Source: Clusia tigrina
Lineage: Eukaryota > Arthropoda > Insecta > Diptera > Clusiidae
Direction of reading: 5' to 3'
Assembly: GCA_920105625.2 (NCBI GenBank)
Contig: OV050030.1
Location: 87,291,570-87,355,569, forward strand
Length of the DNA: 64,000 nt
Both the position numbers and the translations under genes were made by a program. Shown piece after piece: positions 1-10,188 of the stretch. Position 1 is the first letter of the stretch; each line of letters begins with the position of its first letter. The notes beneath the pieces are model-generated. The model did no database searches. It was not told the origin of the DNA and saw nothing but the letters and a program-made list of their open reading frames with translations.

Positions 1-647
1 CCCGTCTGCATCTGTGCTGGATTCCCGGTCACAGAGATATTCCAGGGAACTGCAAGGCGGATGAACTTGCCCGTGAGTGTACTACTATACCGATTGAACC
101 AGATAGGTCGCAGTTCGGTATTCCTATTGTCACATGTAAGCTCTTAGTAAATACAATATCTTTAGGAACAGCGGGTAGGCGCTGGTCTGAATTTTCAGGA
201 TGTAAAATAGCTAGACAAACCTGGCCAGAGATAAATGTCAAGCGCTCTAAGGACCTACTGGCTGTAAATAGACAAAGCAAAGGTTCCGTGATTAGCGTCC
301 TAACGGGACACTGGACTCTAGGCACACACGGTGTAGGCTGGGGATCGCCTCTAACGACTTCTTCAGGAGTTGCATGGATGAGGAGGAGGAAGAGTGCATT
401 GCTCACATGTTGTGCACGTGTCTAGCTTTGTCCAGAAGGAGGCGCAGTTTCCTAGGCGACTACTTTTTGGACTCCTTGGGAGATATCTAAAAAAAAGATT
501 AGCTCCATCAACTGCTTCATTAAAAGCTCCAAATGGCTGCACCTTTGAAAGGGATGGGACCTGTTGTCCCATGCGGTATCACAAAGGGTCAATGTTGGCC
601 TAAGTGCGCCCTTTTCGGGTGGCCGCCTCACCTACCTACCTACCTAC
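1..647 (+). mobile_element. 3' end of a LINE (non-LTR retrotransposon) with RNase H
   Basis: The window opens inside a + strand LINE whose 5' part lies outside. Coding sequence runs to 490, then a short 3' UTR, and the element ends in about four CCTA repeats (631-647). LINEs of the I/jockey/LOA groups often end in short tandem repeats rather than poly(A), so the tail marks a true 3' end. The sequence then changes abruptly to an unrelated - strand ORF1 fragment at 648. Confidence 0.75.
3..490 (+). pseudogene. LINE ORF2 C-terminus: RNase H domain and zinc knuckle, frameshifted
   Basis: The first frame begins at base 3 and reads CWIPGHRDIPGNCKADELAR, the C-terminal RNase H signature (GHxxxxGNxxADxLA) that removes the RNA strand during target-primed reverse transcription. 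That frame stops at 423-425. From about 365 the reading continues one frame over, with CRSC followed by an acidic stretch and HMLCTC, the terminal CCHC-like knuckle of ORF2, and ends at the TAA at 488-490. At least one indel lies near 340-365, so this copy cannot make the full C-terminus. The catalytic domains lie upstream of the window. Confidence 0.7.
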
Positions 648-1577
648 GTTCTCGTAGGTAAATGGGAGGTCGTTTAAATACAATATCAGGTTTGGGTGCG
701 TCTGCCTCCTCAGCACTTTGAAGTAGTGCGAAGCGTTTATTACTAGAGAGTATGCTCTCGCTAGTTTTACTGATTTTTGCGATGTTAGTTCTGATGCCAC
801 TCGATTTTCGGCTTCGCTTGCGCTTGTTTATAAGGATATACCTATCTAGACCAGTTTGTGATGTTCCACTTTTCCCTGCTGAGTTGCTTGAAAATTTTTT
901 TTTGGTTGAGTGGTTTGCATTGATGGTTGGTGTGAGTGCATTTTCAGTATTGAAAGTGCGCTCAGCCACTGTTGCCGATTTTGTTTTAGCATGAATCGAA
1001 CGAGTGAGAAAGAGAAGTGGATGGAACCTGTTTGCACTCTTTAGTATTGGACGCCGTTGGGCTGGGTGTTAAACACTGAGCGCTCCAAGAGGGCGCATGC
1101 GCAGAGAGTGCCAGAGACACTTTTGGACATTGTTTCAAGTTTGAGTGCGAACTTTGTGAACTTGCACTTGCATTGTTAAGTGCAGTCGCAATTGTACGCT
1201 GTGTAGTTGCAGTCCGCATGAGGGCCGCCGCCCGGCCGCTCGCCGTTGTGGGACATGCTACCGCCGCTCGCTTGTCTCTGTTTTGCAGGCAAAGGTGGTG
1301 AGCGAACCACATTCGTCGTCAAACCACTATCGACAGTCATGCCGAGAACATCTGACCTTGCTTTGGGGAGAGAAGGTAACATACTGTACTCACTCAATTG
1401 CGCGATTACCGGACGCTGCTGGGAAAGCGACTGAGGCAAATCAGTTGTTGGTGCAAGTGCAGGCACACTTTCTGAGCGCATGTGCTGAACAGGAGAGCGC
1501 ACCGGGTGAGTGGGAGAGCGCAATACGCTCATCCACTGTCCACTATAATTCCGCTTCTTTATTAGAAGCTTACACAA
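648..1577 (-). pseudogene. LINE ORF1 (gag-like) N-terminal fragment
   Basis: On the - strand two open stretches (1577 to 1176, then 969 to 640) are Ser/Thr/Pro-rich and then basic, ending with NKRFALLQ, an acidic linker and the motif KRPPIYLRE. The pattern 'NRFAxL...PPPIxLRE' is typical just before the RNA-binding part of jockey-group ORF1 proteins. The reading is cut exactly where the CCTA tail of the neighbouring + strand LINE begins. So the 5' end of a LINE is kept and its 3' end is lost, the reverse of usual LINE truncation. The 1578-1690 interval upstream holds no recognisable coding sequence and may be its 5' UTR. Confidence 0.5.
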
Positions 1578-1689
1578 ATTAAAATTTTAAGTTTAAAAGT
1601 CTTTTGCAAATTTCACTCACTGACTTTTATTAAACAACCAATATTATGCTTCTATTTCGCTGGGCTTAAAAATCGAAACATTAAAATAT

Positions 1690-3659
1690 TTCACTGTAAA
1701 TCACCATATAATTGAGGAGCACCACAGATCCGCACTCTCTTGCGGTTGAGCACTTCGGTAACATGTCGTCAATATAATTGCGAACAGTTGACGAATGTTA
1801 TACGGCGTGGATGTAAATGCTGCATCAGCAAATATCAGATCCCAATGATTGTCTTCTCCCAGCAATTGCTACTCGTGACGTGCATCTTGTATTGAACACT
1901 TTTTCATAAGTATTGATCACTAGTCCATTGACTGTTCGCAAAAATTTGAAAGACGTTGGTCCTGTTACCAACCAGAAACGTAAAAAGCAACATTCACATT
2001 GTTTTGGATGTACTGTGTAAAGTCGTTCTAATGTCTTAGCTTTGAATACACCTGCGATTGTTGGATACGGTTAGCCTTGTTTACGTGGCTCCCATTTCTT
2101 ACCAGATTGGTTCCAGTTAGTAGTGTGGAACGTCGGTATATAATAGTGTTTGTGCGAATTGTCCGAAAACATCAGGTTTTTGGCACCGTGTGAAAAATTC
2201 GGTAAGTGTCGTTTTTGGTGGCTCGACTGCTCATTGGAGAGCATTTTCTTCAGTGAAATATACACGTTGGCCGTTTTCAAGATGTACTGCAACATGCTGG
2301 ACAGTTGGGTCCCGTTCGTGTATGGGGAAAACTAAGGATACGCCAGACAGCTTTGTTGCCGCTTGTGCATCTGCCCAGTTGGTATAATGATGTTTCGTAG
2401 TTTTTACTTACATTTTGTGTTTGAAATACTCCCGAATCATTGCCTTTATTAACGTATTTGGAATTGCACTTTAAGGATTGTACAGAACTGCGAAACTTAA
2501 TATGAGCCTTATATGATTTTTACAGCAATTGTGAGCATGGTACCACCCACTGATTATCAATTTCAATTTGATTTCTAGTGTTTCTAGAGATTGTTTCGCA
2601 TTATGTATGTGTGGCTGCCATTCTCAGCGTTTCTGCGACGATACATGGATAACCGTCGATATCCGTAATAGTATCATTAATGCATACCGAAGTAGATTGA
2701 AGGTAGAATAAATGAATTTCCGATGTTGTTGATATTTACATTTCTCCGATCGCAGTTTAGCCTGGTTGAATCGAATATATCGCAAACGTTCGCTTTCGAT
2801 CTTTGCGTTCATGTCCACAATATATTGATAGTACAGCTGGCGATATCGATGGATATGGCTGTCCTGATTACGCCTACTCCCAAATCGGTATGCCTCTAAC
2901 TGGATCTCGCTGTTTGATATTGGTATGCATCCTGTCCTTCCCAGATTATATGAGCGGATATCGGAGTGCGGCGTACGAATGCTGTATTTCTGAAATCGTA
3001 TTCACAGTGCTATCTCGAAGTGTGATTTTGATGGCTCGGCTCTCAAGAGGATCACCGACCATAATAACAGCAACTTCGTCTATGGTTGGTCCGTTGAACC
3101 TGCCAGCGTGTTCTTTTTGATAGTTGTCATTTCTCAATTGTGGATGGTTTCGATTCTTCAAGAAATTTTCCAGTTCCACAAATGCTCGCTCTTCTGCCCG
3201 TTCGATTAAATTGTACTGGCACCGGATTATGACGCGTTCTTCATCACTGCCTAAAAAATAGATTTGCAAAACTTTGGGTCCTCATTAGGCATCGACATCA
3301 ATGAACCAATTTGATGGTATACCTGGCCTTGTATTTTGAATGTAGATTCAAAGTTGCGTCCGTCGGATGTGTGATAGTTAATTTTTGTTGACGTCATTTG
3401 AAAGTAAGAATTGAATTTTCATATCTTGCGCAAAAATAATTCTGAATCGATCAATGCGCCAGCAATAAGTGATACGCAACAGATGCCGAGTGTTTAATTG
3501 AGGAATTTGAACGCATGACAATGTTGTCATTCTTTGTCCATTGCACTGATGGCAATTTTAGAATGAGCTGAATAATTGATGTCTGGTGTATAATCGAACA
3601 CAAGGCGAACAAATGATGCCCGTGTTAATCAGCGACTTTTTTGCGGTGTTTGTTGTTCT
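1690..3659 (-). pseudogene. Helitron Rep/helicase polyprotein, middle part, decayed
   Basis: Read on the - strand from 3659 down, many short pieces follow the Helitron polyprotein in order: a cysteine-rich Helitron-like N domain (ISAMDKE, then HCHAFKF, about 3560-3480), FKIQGQVYHQIGSLMSMPNE (near 3300), an open stretch 3269-2946 with GRFNGPTIDEVAVIMVGDP, then YAKIE/NAKIESERLRYIRFNQAKLRSE (2818-2624), a SSHQKRHLPNFSHGAKN stretch (2295-2071) and GPTSFKFLRTVNG (about 1965). Helitrons replicate by a rolling-circle mechanism with Rep and PIF1-type helicase. Frames change repeatedly and stops are frequent, so it is non-functional. The reading fades near 1690. Confidence 0.75.
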
Positions 3660-3672
3660 TATACACTGAATG
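3660..3672. repeat. Target-site duplication, left copy
   Basis: The 13-mer tatacactgaatg directly precedes the poly(T) that marks the 3' end of the - strand LINE; the same 13-mer follows its 5' end at 7574-7586. Confidence 0.85.
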
Positions 3673-3823
3673 TTTTTTTTTTATATTTAACTAGGAGGAA
3701 AACATCTAAGGTCACAACCCCGTCAGTGCGGGACTCTAACTCCGCCAAAACCTCCTCTCGTCATTACGGCGATTCCCCCCGGAGACACTGATTAGGTTTT
3801 ACTTCGGGAGGCCGTAAGAGCAT

Positions 3824-5245
3824 TTACTGCTCACACGTCAGTATTAGGTCTGTCATTATGTCAGTACTGTGTGTCTCAGTATCAGAGAGGCGCTGGCGGC
3901 TGCGTTCAGCGTTACGCGCTCGTTCTGCGATTCGCAGCGCCTTCATGATGGTGGCCGCTGCCGAACAAACTGCTTCCCACTTGACGAGCGTATCGCACAT
4001 GTGCTCACAGAGGTTGTCCATTGTTGGTGGTTCATCGAGGTCAGCACTCAGTTCATCCCGGGTGCCTTTGAAGTGTGGGTAGTCGAAAAACACGTGCTGT
4101 GCGTTCTCGTGCACCCCATGGCAGTACCGACAGTATGGGTCTTCCTCATATTTTCTCTCATGGAGGTACTCCTTAAAGCAGCCGTGACCAGTTAGCAACT
4201 GTGTGACGTAGTAGTTCAGTTCCCCGTGCGTCCTTGTTACCCATGGTGTGATATGAGGGATCAGCATGAAGATCCATCGACCCTTTTCGGATTGCTCCCA
4301 CCTCTGTTGCCATTCCGCAATGGTGTTTTTTCTTTCCGCGGCTTTGTCGATGTTTGTGGGTCTCGCCCTCTTCTTGTATAGCCGGTGTTCTTCCTTCGCC
4401 AGCAAGTCAATGGGTGGTTTGCTGCTTATTATCCCTATTGCTTCGTCCGATACACTGCGAAATGCGCTAGCCACGCGTAGTGCGCTCAGCGTATGTACTG
4501 ACTGGACGCATTTAATGAAGGCTTTCACCTTAGTGGCTTCCACCCAGATTGGCGCGGCATACAAAATGATGGAGCTAGTAACCGTCGATAGCAATCTCCG
4601 TTGACTTGAGCGTGGGCCTCCAATATTCGGCATTATGTGTGTAAGTGCTTCGTTTAATCTCGTCGCCATTTCGCATATTGCTTTCAGATGCTCTTTGAAG
4701 GTGAGCTTGGAGTCAATAATTACTCCCAGGTACCGAAGTTGTTGTTGGGATGCGATCTGATGGCTTCCCACTGTGATGGTCGGTTATTTTCCTCGTACTC
4801 AGTAGTACCGCCTCTGTTTTATATGCGGCCAGTTCCAGCTTTGCACTAGTGAGCCATTTCATAACACACCCAATTCGTCATTGCATCTTTTCTGCAGTGT
4901 GTGGATGTGTTTTGCAACCGCCACCATTGCGATGTCGTCTGCGTACCCGATGAGCGTTACATCCATTGGTAGGCCCAAGCGGAGTATGCCATCATACATG
5001 ATGTTCCACAGGATAGGGCCGAGTACAGATCCTTGTGGGACGCCACCCGTGACTGCAGAGCGACGAACGCCCTTATCATTGTCGTATAACAGCTCTCTGT
5101 TCTGGAAGTAGCTGGATATCAACCTTTATAAGTACACCGGAACCCAGAAACTCCGAAGTGCTTCCATAATTAGAGTCCAGATCGCTGAGTTGAACGCATT
5201 TTTTACGTCCAGCGTCACCACCGCGCAATACTTCTTTGTACCTCC
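3824..5245 (-). pseudogene. R1-type LINE ORF2: reverse transcriptase fingers/palm to C-terminus
   Basis: This part holds the second half of ORF2. At 5122-4859 the reading has GGVPQGSVLGPILWN (RT motif 4) and GYADDIAMVA, the catalytic YADD box. At 4771-3824 it continues with QLRYLGVIIDSKLTF (RT motif 7), the long R1-type C-terminal region, and CRYCHGVHENAQHVFF, the terminal zinc knuckle in which the last cysteine is replaced by Tyr (FFDYPHF). Frame breaks lie between 5246 and 5122 and near 4771-4859. It would copy the element RNA into DNA at the nicked target; here it is inactive. The + strand readings across it are shadows. Confidence 0.85.
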
Positions 5246-6570
5246 TCACCACCTCTTGCCACTTGTTGCTTCACGGGATATGTCCGTTACGGCCTGAATG
5301 GCATCTACCGTCGAACGTCCCCTTCGGAAACCATATTGACGGTCTGAAAATCCACCATGTTTGTCTACTGTCTCCTGGAGTCGTTCGCAGATAATCCGCT
5401 CCAAAATTTTGCCTATTGTGTCTAACATGCACAATGGTCGATATGCTGAGGGTTGGTCTGGTTGATTTCCCGTCTTGAGCAGTAGTACCAGTCGCTGCTG
5501 TTTCCATCTGTCTGGGAATATCCCTTCCTTTATGCACGTATTGTACATCAATGCAAAAGCCTCTGGCCTCGCCTCTATTGCCGCTTTTAGAGCTACATTT
5601 GGGATGCCATCTAGACCAAGAGCTTTGTTGTCAGCGATTCTCCTCAGGAGCATAATTACATCGCTACTGGTAACAGCTGGGATGTCGGTAATTGGACCCT
5701 TGCTATGATTGGGCATTCTATCCGTCTGCTGTGGGAAGAGTGTAGCTACAATAGTTCTCATCAGGGCGGCACCAGTTGGTTGCGTGGACTTGCCCCCTTT
5801 TAGCTTACTCATTACCACCTTGTATGCTTTTCCCCTTGGATCCACATCAGCATTCGTACACAGCGACTTAAAGCACTCATTCTTACTGCTGCGGATGGCC
5901 ACTTTCAATGCTTTTCGGCATTTTTTGTATTCCGCTCGTAGTGTATCCCATGACGGGCGTTTTCGAGCCCTCTGATCCTTTCGGCGGGCTTGAATACACT
6001 CCTTCCTGGCGGCTACGATCTCCTCATTCCACCAATACACAGGTTTTCTAGCGTGCCGATTTAACACCCTTGGCATCGCCGCTTCGCAGGCTTTGCTGAG
6101 TCCGTTGGTGATGCTATCCGTTATGGCCATGGCAGTACCCATGCTGATTTGTTCTTCTTTCCAAACTAGATCAAAGACCTCCGCATCAAAAGCCCGCACT
6201 TTCCAACCTTTTGTCTGCGCATTGCGCATCTGTTTTGTACGCCTTTGTGCCGCGTTATCCAACTCAATAACTATGGCCACATGGTCGCTCTGCTTATATA
6301 TGTTACTGATAGACCAGCGCACGATGCGCTCGGCAGTGCTGTTCGCAAAGGGCAGGTCTATTACCGACGTACCCCTGCCTGAGTGAAAAGTGTACTGACG
6401 GACCTGATTGAGAATGACGAGGTCCAAGGGCGCCAGGCACTCCAGCAGAATTCTGCCACGCTGACTAGTGCGCGTGCTCCCCCAAGTTGTGGAGCAAGCG
6501 TTGAAATCTCCCGCAATGACCACCGGCGATTTCCCTCGTGCCTCCTCCACCATTGATGTGAGTTCTCTTG
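5246..6570 (-). pseudogene. R1-type LINE ORF2: endonuclease C-terminal part and RT N-terminal part
   Basis: A 435-codon open stretch (6553-5246). It begins inside the apurinic-type endonuclease with VVIAGDFNACSTTWGS, then LNQVRQYTFHSGRGTSVIDL and a SDHVAIVIEL terminus; these are the DFN, S-x-ID and SDH motifs of the EEP nuclease that nicks the target. An R1-type linker follows (KPVYWWNEEI) and then RT motifs: NKALGLDGIPNVALKAAI, SAYRPLCMLDTIGKILE and GFRRGRSTVDAI. The nuclease lacks its N-terminal half because ORF1 sequence is joined directly upstream at about 6570-6600. The frame is lost near 5246. Confidence 0.85.
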
Positions 6571-6980
6571 GTCTGCACTCTGCTGATCCACGGTGACGTT
6601 TGCGTTGCCTTCGATGTGTCTTCGCCTGCTTTTTTGCGGATCTCCTCTCTTGTTGGTGATTGGTGTAGCCTACTGCTATCCGCGAGAAGGGATCTCATCG
6701 CCTTGTTTATATTACGCTGACTATCCATCATGCCGGTCAGCTCTTCGACTTTTTTTCCCATTATCATGAGAGTATCCGCACTCACAATGCCCTTCATTTC
6801 AGCAGTCTCAGGGTTAACAGTCGGTGTTACCAAAAATAGTGTGTCGATCGATGTTGGAGTCGAAACTACCTCGCTATCGGTTTCACAATTCTCATCATAT
6901 TCTAGTCTCCGCACTACGAGCGGTGCATTAATGCACGCAGTCGCTTTGCGCACCCCGGGGGACGATCGCTGGACGCTCAT
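6571..6980 (-). pseudogene. R1-type LINE ORF1, N-terminal remnant
   Basis: The reading starts with MSVQRSSPGVRKATACINAP and runs about 130 codons through a Thr/Ser-rich region and a probable coiled coil (MIMGKKVEELTGMMDSQRNI) before passing out of frame into endonuclease sequence. ORF1 of R1-clade LINEs is normally several hundred residues with zinc knuckles at the end; these are missing. One deletion has therefore removed the ORF1 C-terminus and the start of ORF2. Confidence 0.6.
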
Positions 6981-7070
6981 AGTTTCGGTAAATTGGCGCT
7001 ATTATCCCTATCCACTTTTCCTTTTCTCTTTTTTTATTTTTTTATTTTTTTATTGTATATTAATTAATTA

Positions 7071-7142
7071 ATCCCTTTGGGGGAAAAATAAACCAAAGGG
7101 GGAAAAAGAAACCAAAGGGTGAAAAAAACCAAAAGGGGAAAG
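7071..7142. repeat. Short tandem repeat in the LINE 5' UTR
   Basis: Four imperfect copies of an approximately 17-bp motif based on ccaaagggggaaaaa lie just upstream of the LINE ORF1 start. Tandem repeats in 5' UTRs are common in LINEs and may take part in promoter function; nothing here proves that. Confidence 0.6.
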
Positions 7143-7573
7143 AACAAGTACAAGTAAAAACAATACTTATCTGATGTCTAGTCGTATTGGCAACACTGTT
7201 TTTTTTTAAATTTTTATTGATAGTCCTCTCTCTCCACTCAGCTGAACGAATATACAACCTCCTACGCTCTCTAAATTTATTTTGGATAAACCACTTGTGA
7301 GTTCGCGCTCAGCACAACGAATAAACCGGTCCAGAGTCAAGACTGCTGCAACTCACGCACAGAAGCACCCGAATTAAACAATTTTAAGTCGATCGCGTCA
7401 AACAATCCAAGTTGCACCATTCACTACACGGGGTGCGCACTTTGGCTACCCTTTTCAGGATACTTAGCACAAATTAAAATTGTATTTACAGCGCAAACTT
7501 TCCTCTTTTACAAAATATACACGGAGCAAAAAAATTTCACGTCTACTCAGAGTTACACCTCTCTGTGTGGGTC

Positions 7574-7586
7574 TATACACTGAATG
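7574..7586. repeat. Target-site duplication, right copy
   Basis: Exact repeat of tatacactgaatg (3660-3672). It marks the 5' end of the inserted LINE; Helitron coding sequence continues beyond it. Confidence 0.85.
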
Positions 7587-7890
7587 TGTGAATGTGAATG
7601 TGTCTATATTATTTAGACGCGCCACTCTCGCTCTTAATACATTTTGCCGTAAACTTCATTGCGATGTGCTGGAAATTCTTGCGTATGTCTCTCTACTGCG
7701 CTGATTCTTTGCCCTTCATTTATTTGCGCAATTTGTGCTTGCATTCTATTGTCTCTTGCATATCGTTGGCGTCGTGCTCCTATGCTGCGTGCATTATTAA
7801 GGCTTGACCTTCTTCGCGGAATTTTACAAAAAATTCAAATAATACACAAAATGATATACAGCCCAATTAAAATAAAGTCGAAATAAAAAG
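7587..7890 (-). pseudogene. Helitron polyprotein N-terminal part
   Basis: On the - strand the reading is strongly basic, with RRRSSLNNARSIGARRQRYA followed by RDNRMQAQIAQINEGQR. Arg-rich repeats of this type form the N-terminus of many insect Helitron proteins. It lies on the same strand as, and immediately upstream of, the Helitron pieces at 3659-1690 once the LINE is removed. A stop follows the reading near 7640. No Helitron terminal hairpin was located. Confidence 0.5.
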
Positions 7891-7959
7891 ACTATAAACA
7901 AATGAGATTAGCCATGATGAAGCGATCAAAAACGGTGCAAATGAGAACCACGTGTATGT

Positions 7960-9390
7960 ATGTATGTGGAATCCTATTTACATCCCGACCATCCTGATAT
8001 TTTGATCGACTCGATCAATATGAAATACGTGCCACTTAATATATATTTGACAATGCTAAGGCATCTGTATCGCCTTCTTCACAAGTCATGTTGCCTTCTT
8101 CACTGGTTATGTCTCGTTATCTTTGGGAACAAGCCACATTCGTAAGAGTCGTGCCTCCACAACTCCAAAATAAAGAGTTTCCAATGTCCCTTAGAACGTA
8201 CCTATCATTAGTTAACACTTTAGCTATCACGTATGGGCCCCTAAATTGTAGTAAACATTTTTTGTTTTTTCCCTACTGTAGTATCAACGTTCTTTATTAG
8301 AACGTAATCTCGTACTGGACATATTTTAGCTGGGACACTGTGTTTTCAACAGTACTCGAGGTTACAGTTTTGTGACCTTTCAATATTTGTCAATGCTTCC
8401 GCGTGCTGTTTACCTTAATCACGTATTCCTAAATCAAGCCCTATCATCCTGAGATTCAATAAGTTCATCCATAACTCTTCCTCTTTGCTCTATGCGAAAC
8501 AATAACATAATGGGGGACTTGCAGCAGCATAAATAGTTTTAATTTCTCTTTTATAATTTCTCTCTATATAAATTTTCTCAAACTCTCTCATTAGTATATT
8601 TTATCTCTCAAGGTCTTTGAATATAAAAAACTTTGTCTGTTAATCGCAAACCTTGAAACCTGCCGGTAGTGTTTTATTTAATATTTTATATATATATCCG
8701 AAACAATTGCCTTCAATTATTAACTCTCTCTCTACTTGTCCATTTGCTTGGGCTGAAGCTACCGCAACCTTAACATATTCAACATTGTTGGTTTCTAAGA
8801 AGTTTTTAAACTCTTGTGATGTGAAGCATGTTCTTCTATACGTCGAGGCCGGTTAAAGTTATTAAAATATTTCTGAAGAGAGCCACGCACTTCTTTCTGC
8901 TGGTATTTCTTATGGCATATAGTTTTACATGTTTAGTGAAAACGTCCACAATAACCAATACATGTTTTCTAACTGAAGTGGGCTTTGTAAATCGTATCAA
9001 AAAGTACAAGTTTTTCTGATATGTTATGCAAATTATATTCATTTGACCTAGCTGCTGATAGCTGCTGATATATGTTATACATTTAATGCAGTATAGAATA
9101 TATCGTTTTACTTTTTTCCTTAGTTTTGGGAACCATTAATGCTTTCTCAGGTTGTCCACAGTGTTGTCTACACTAATATAACCAATCTTCTCGCGAATTA
9201 CCCGATTATATTATCTTCCATCTGAAAAGGAATGTATAGCTGAAGTCGATTCTTATTGTCCTTCCTAAGCACAAGCCCATCTTTAAGCTCAAAATTTCGA
9301 TCAATCTCTTCTTCAAGCCTAGACCTAGATATTTACAATCTTATCTCGGTTCTGTGTAATTTGAATATTTAAATCAATTCCATTTACATC
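7960..9390 (-). pseudogene. mdg1/412-like gypsy pol, integrase to C-terminus
   Basis: Read from 9390 downwards: a linker ending RLEEEIDRNFELKDGLVLRK, the zinc-binding region of integrase (near 9200-9100, decayed), then HVLVIVDVFTKHVKLYAI (9042-8836, first catalytic Asp), CFTSQEFKNFLETNNVEY and ASAQANGQVERE with the catalytic Glu (about 8830-8690), EQRGRVMDELIESQDD (about 8480) and the C-terminal domain RGPYVIAKVLTNDRYVLRDI (about 8240-8180). The order and motifs match mdg1/412-type Ty3/gypsy elements. Several frame changes and stops make it non-functional. The copia 3' LTR interrupts it at 9391, so RT and RNase H should lie beyond the right end of the window. Confidence 0.75.
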
Positions 9391-9573
9391 TGTTACAGAA
9401 ATTAAAAGAACACGTCCGTTCAATTCAATAGCTTTAATGCAAGTAAGAGAAAAGAAGAGTACATACATACATGTACATATATTCTGTTGCTTAGTCTAAA
9501 TATAATCATAATATCGTAATATACCTTATATTAATGCAAAGTAGGTAGGGTTGCATTTGTTAGTATTCTGACA
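9391..9573 (-). repeat. copia element, 3' LTR
   Basis: A 183-bp LTR that on the - strand starts TGTCAGAATAC and ends CTGTAACA. Bases 9391-9550 are almost the same as 63849-64000, which is the matching 5' LTR cut by the window end. The sequence just upstream on the - strand is a purine-rich tract (9574-9590), as expected for a plus-strand primer. Confidence 0.85.
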
Positions 9574-9590
9574 AACTCCACCTCAACACG
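9574..9590 (-). promoter_or_regulatory. copia polypurine tract
   Basis: On the - strand CGTGTTGAGGTGGAGTT directly precedes the 3' LTR start. It would prime plus-strand DNA synthesis. Confidence 0.6.
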
Positions 9591-9658
9591 ACTACTTTCA
9601 TTTAGAATAAATTACATATGAGGTTGAGGAAAGATTAAATCAAATGTTAAGTCAAATG

Positions 9659-10095
9659 TTAGGTTTTTACAATAAATTTCAATTTCATATCATTACATAG
9701 TTTTTCATGACGTTCCTTAGGTAAACTTTCAGTAAAAATATCAGCCACATTATCTGGAGATGGGACAAAGTGGATATAAATCTCGTTGTTCATATATTTG
9801 TCTCGCAGGTAGTGGTACCGAATGTCTATATGCTTACTTCGCTTGGTTACCATTGGATTTTTAACTGCAAATTGAGCGCTCTGGTTGTCACAAAAAACTA
9901 TTGTAGCTTCTCTCACCATCTCTCACTTCGGTGGAATGTCACCTCTCTAACTCCCGAGCACATAGCGACATCGTACTGAGAGCCACGATACTTTGCTTTT
10001 TGGATTCCCATGCTACTTAATTTTCACCCATCGATTCACCCACTATATGATCTACGGTCAGTGTTGTCGAAAGCCCAATCCGGATCTGTAAAACA
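9659..10095 (-). pseudogene. copia RNase H domain, broken
   Basis: The N-terminal part near 10090-10040 reads DWAFDNTDRRSYSG and then runs into stops. The C-terminal part is open from 9919 to 9659 and reads VFCDNQSAQFAVKNP, RSKHIDIRYHYLRDK and FVPSPDNVADIFTESLPKE, the standard RNase H end of copia pol (CDNQSA and HIDxRxH). It degrades the RNA template during reverse transcription. The middle third is scrambled by indels between 9919 and 10040. Confidence 0.85.
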
Positions 10096-10188
10096 AATTA
10101 AACTATTTCAGTTAGCGTTATAAGTTAACACACCTTTGGGTCTCGCTCGAAGATATCTAAGCACTCGTTTCGCTGCCATAAAATGTTC

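Larger units (their letters stand above)
3673..7573 (-). mobile_element. R1-type LINE inserted into the Helitron
   Basis: A - strand non-LTR retrotransposon of 3.9 kb bounded by a 13-bp target-site duplication. Its 3' end is an oligo(A) of about 10 (T run at 3673-3682); its 5' end lies at 7573. It contains a 5' UTR (6981-7573), the start of ORF1, a fused and internally deleted ORF1/ORF2 junction, endonuclease, reverse transcriptase and the C-terminal knuckle. Helitron coding sequence resumes on the far side at 7587, so the target was the Helitron gene. R1 itself targets rDNA; this copy does not, so it belongs to a related R1-clade family with looser target choice. Confidence 0.85.

Noticed and set aside
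1176..1577. Host exon with splice sites (tttgcag|gcaaaggtggtgagc on the + strand)
   Set aside because: The + strand readings are short with no domain, and the - strand fits a LINE ORF1 start better.
7020..7060. poly(A) tail of another element (T/TTTTA-rich tract)
   Set aside because: It lies within the 5' UTR of the LINE bounded by target duplications and has no second insertion border.
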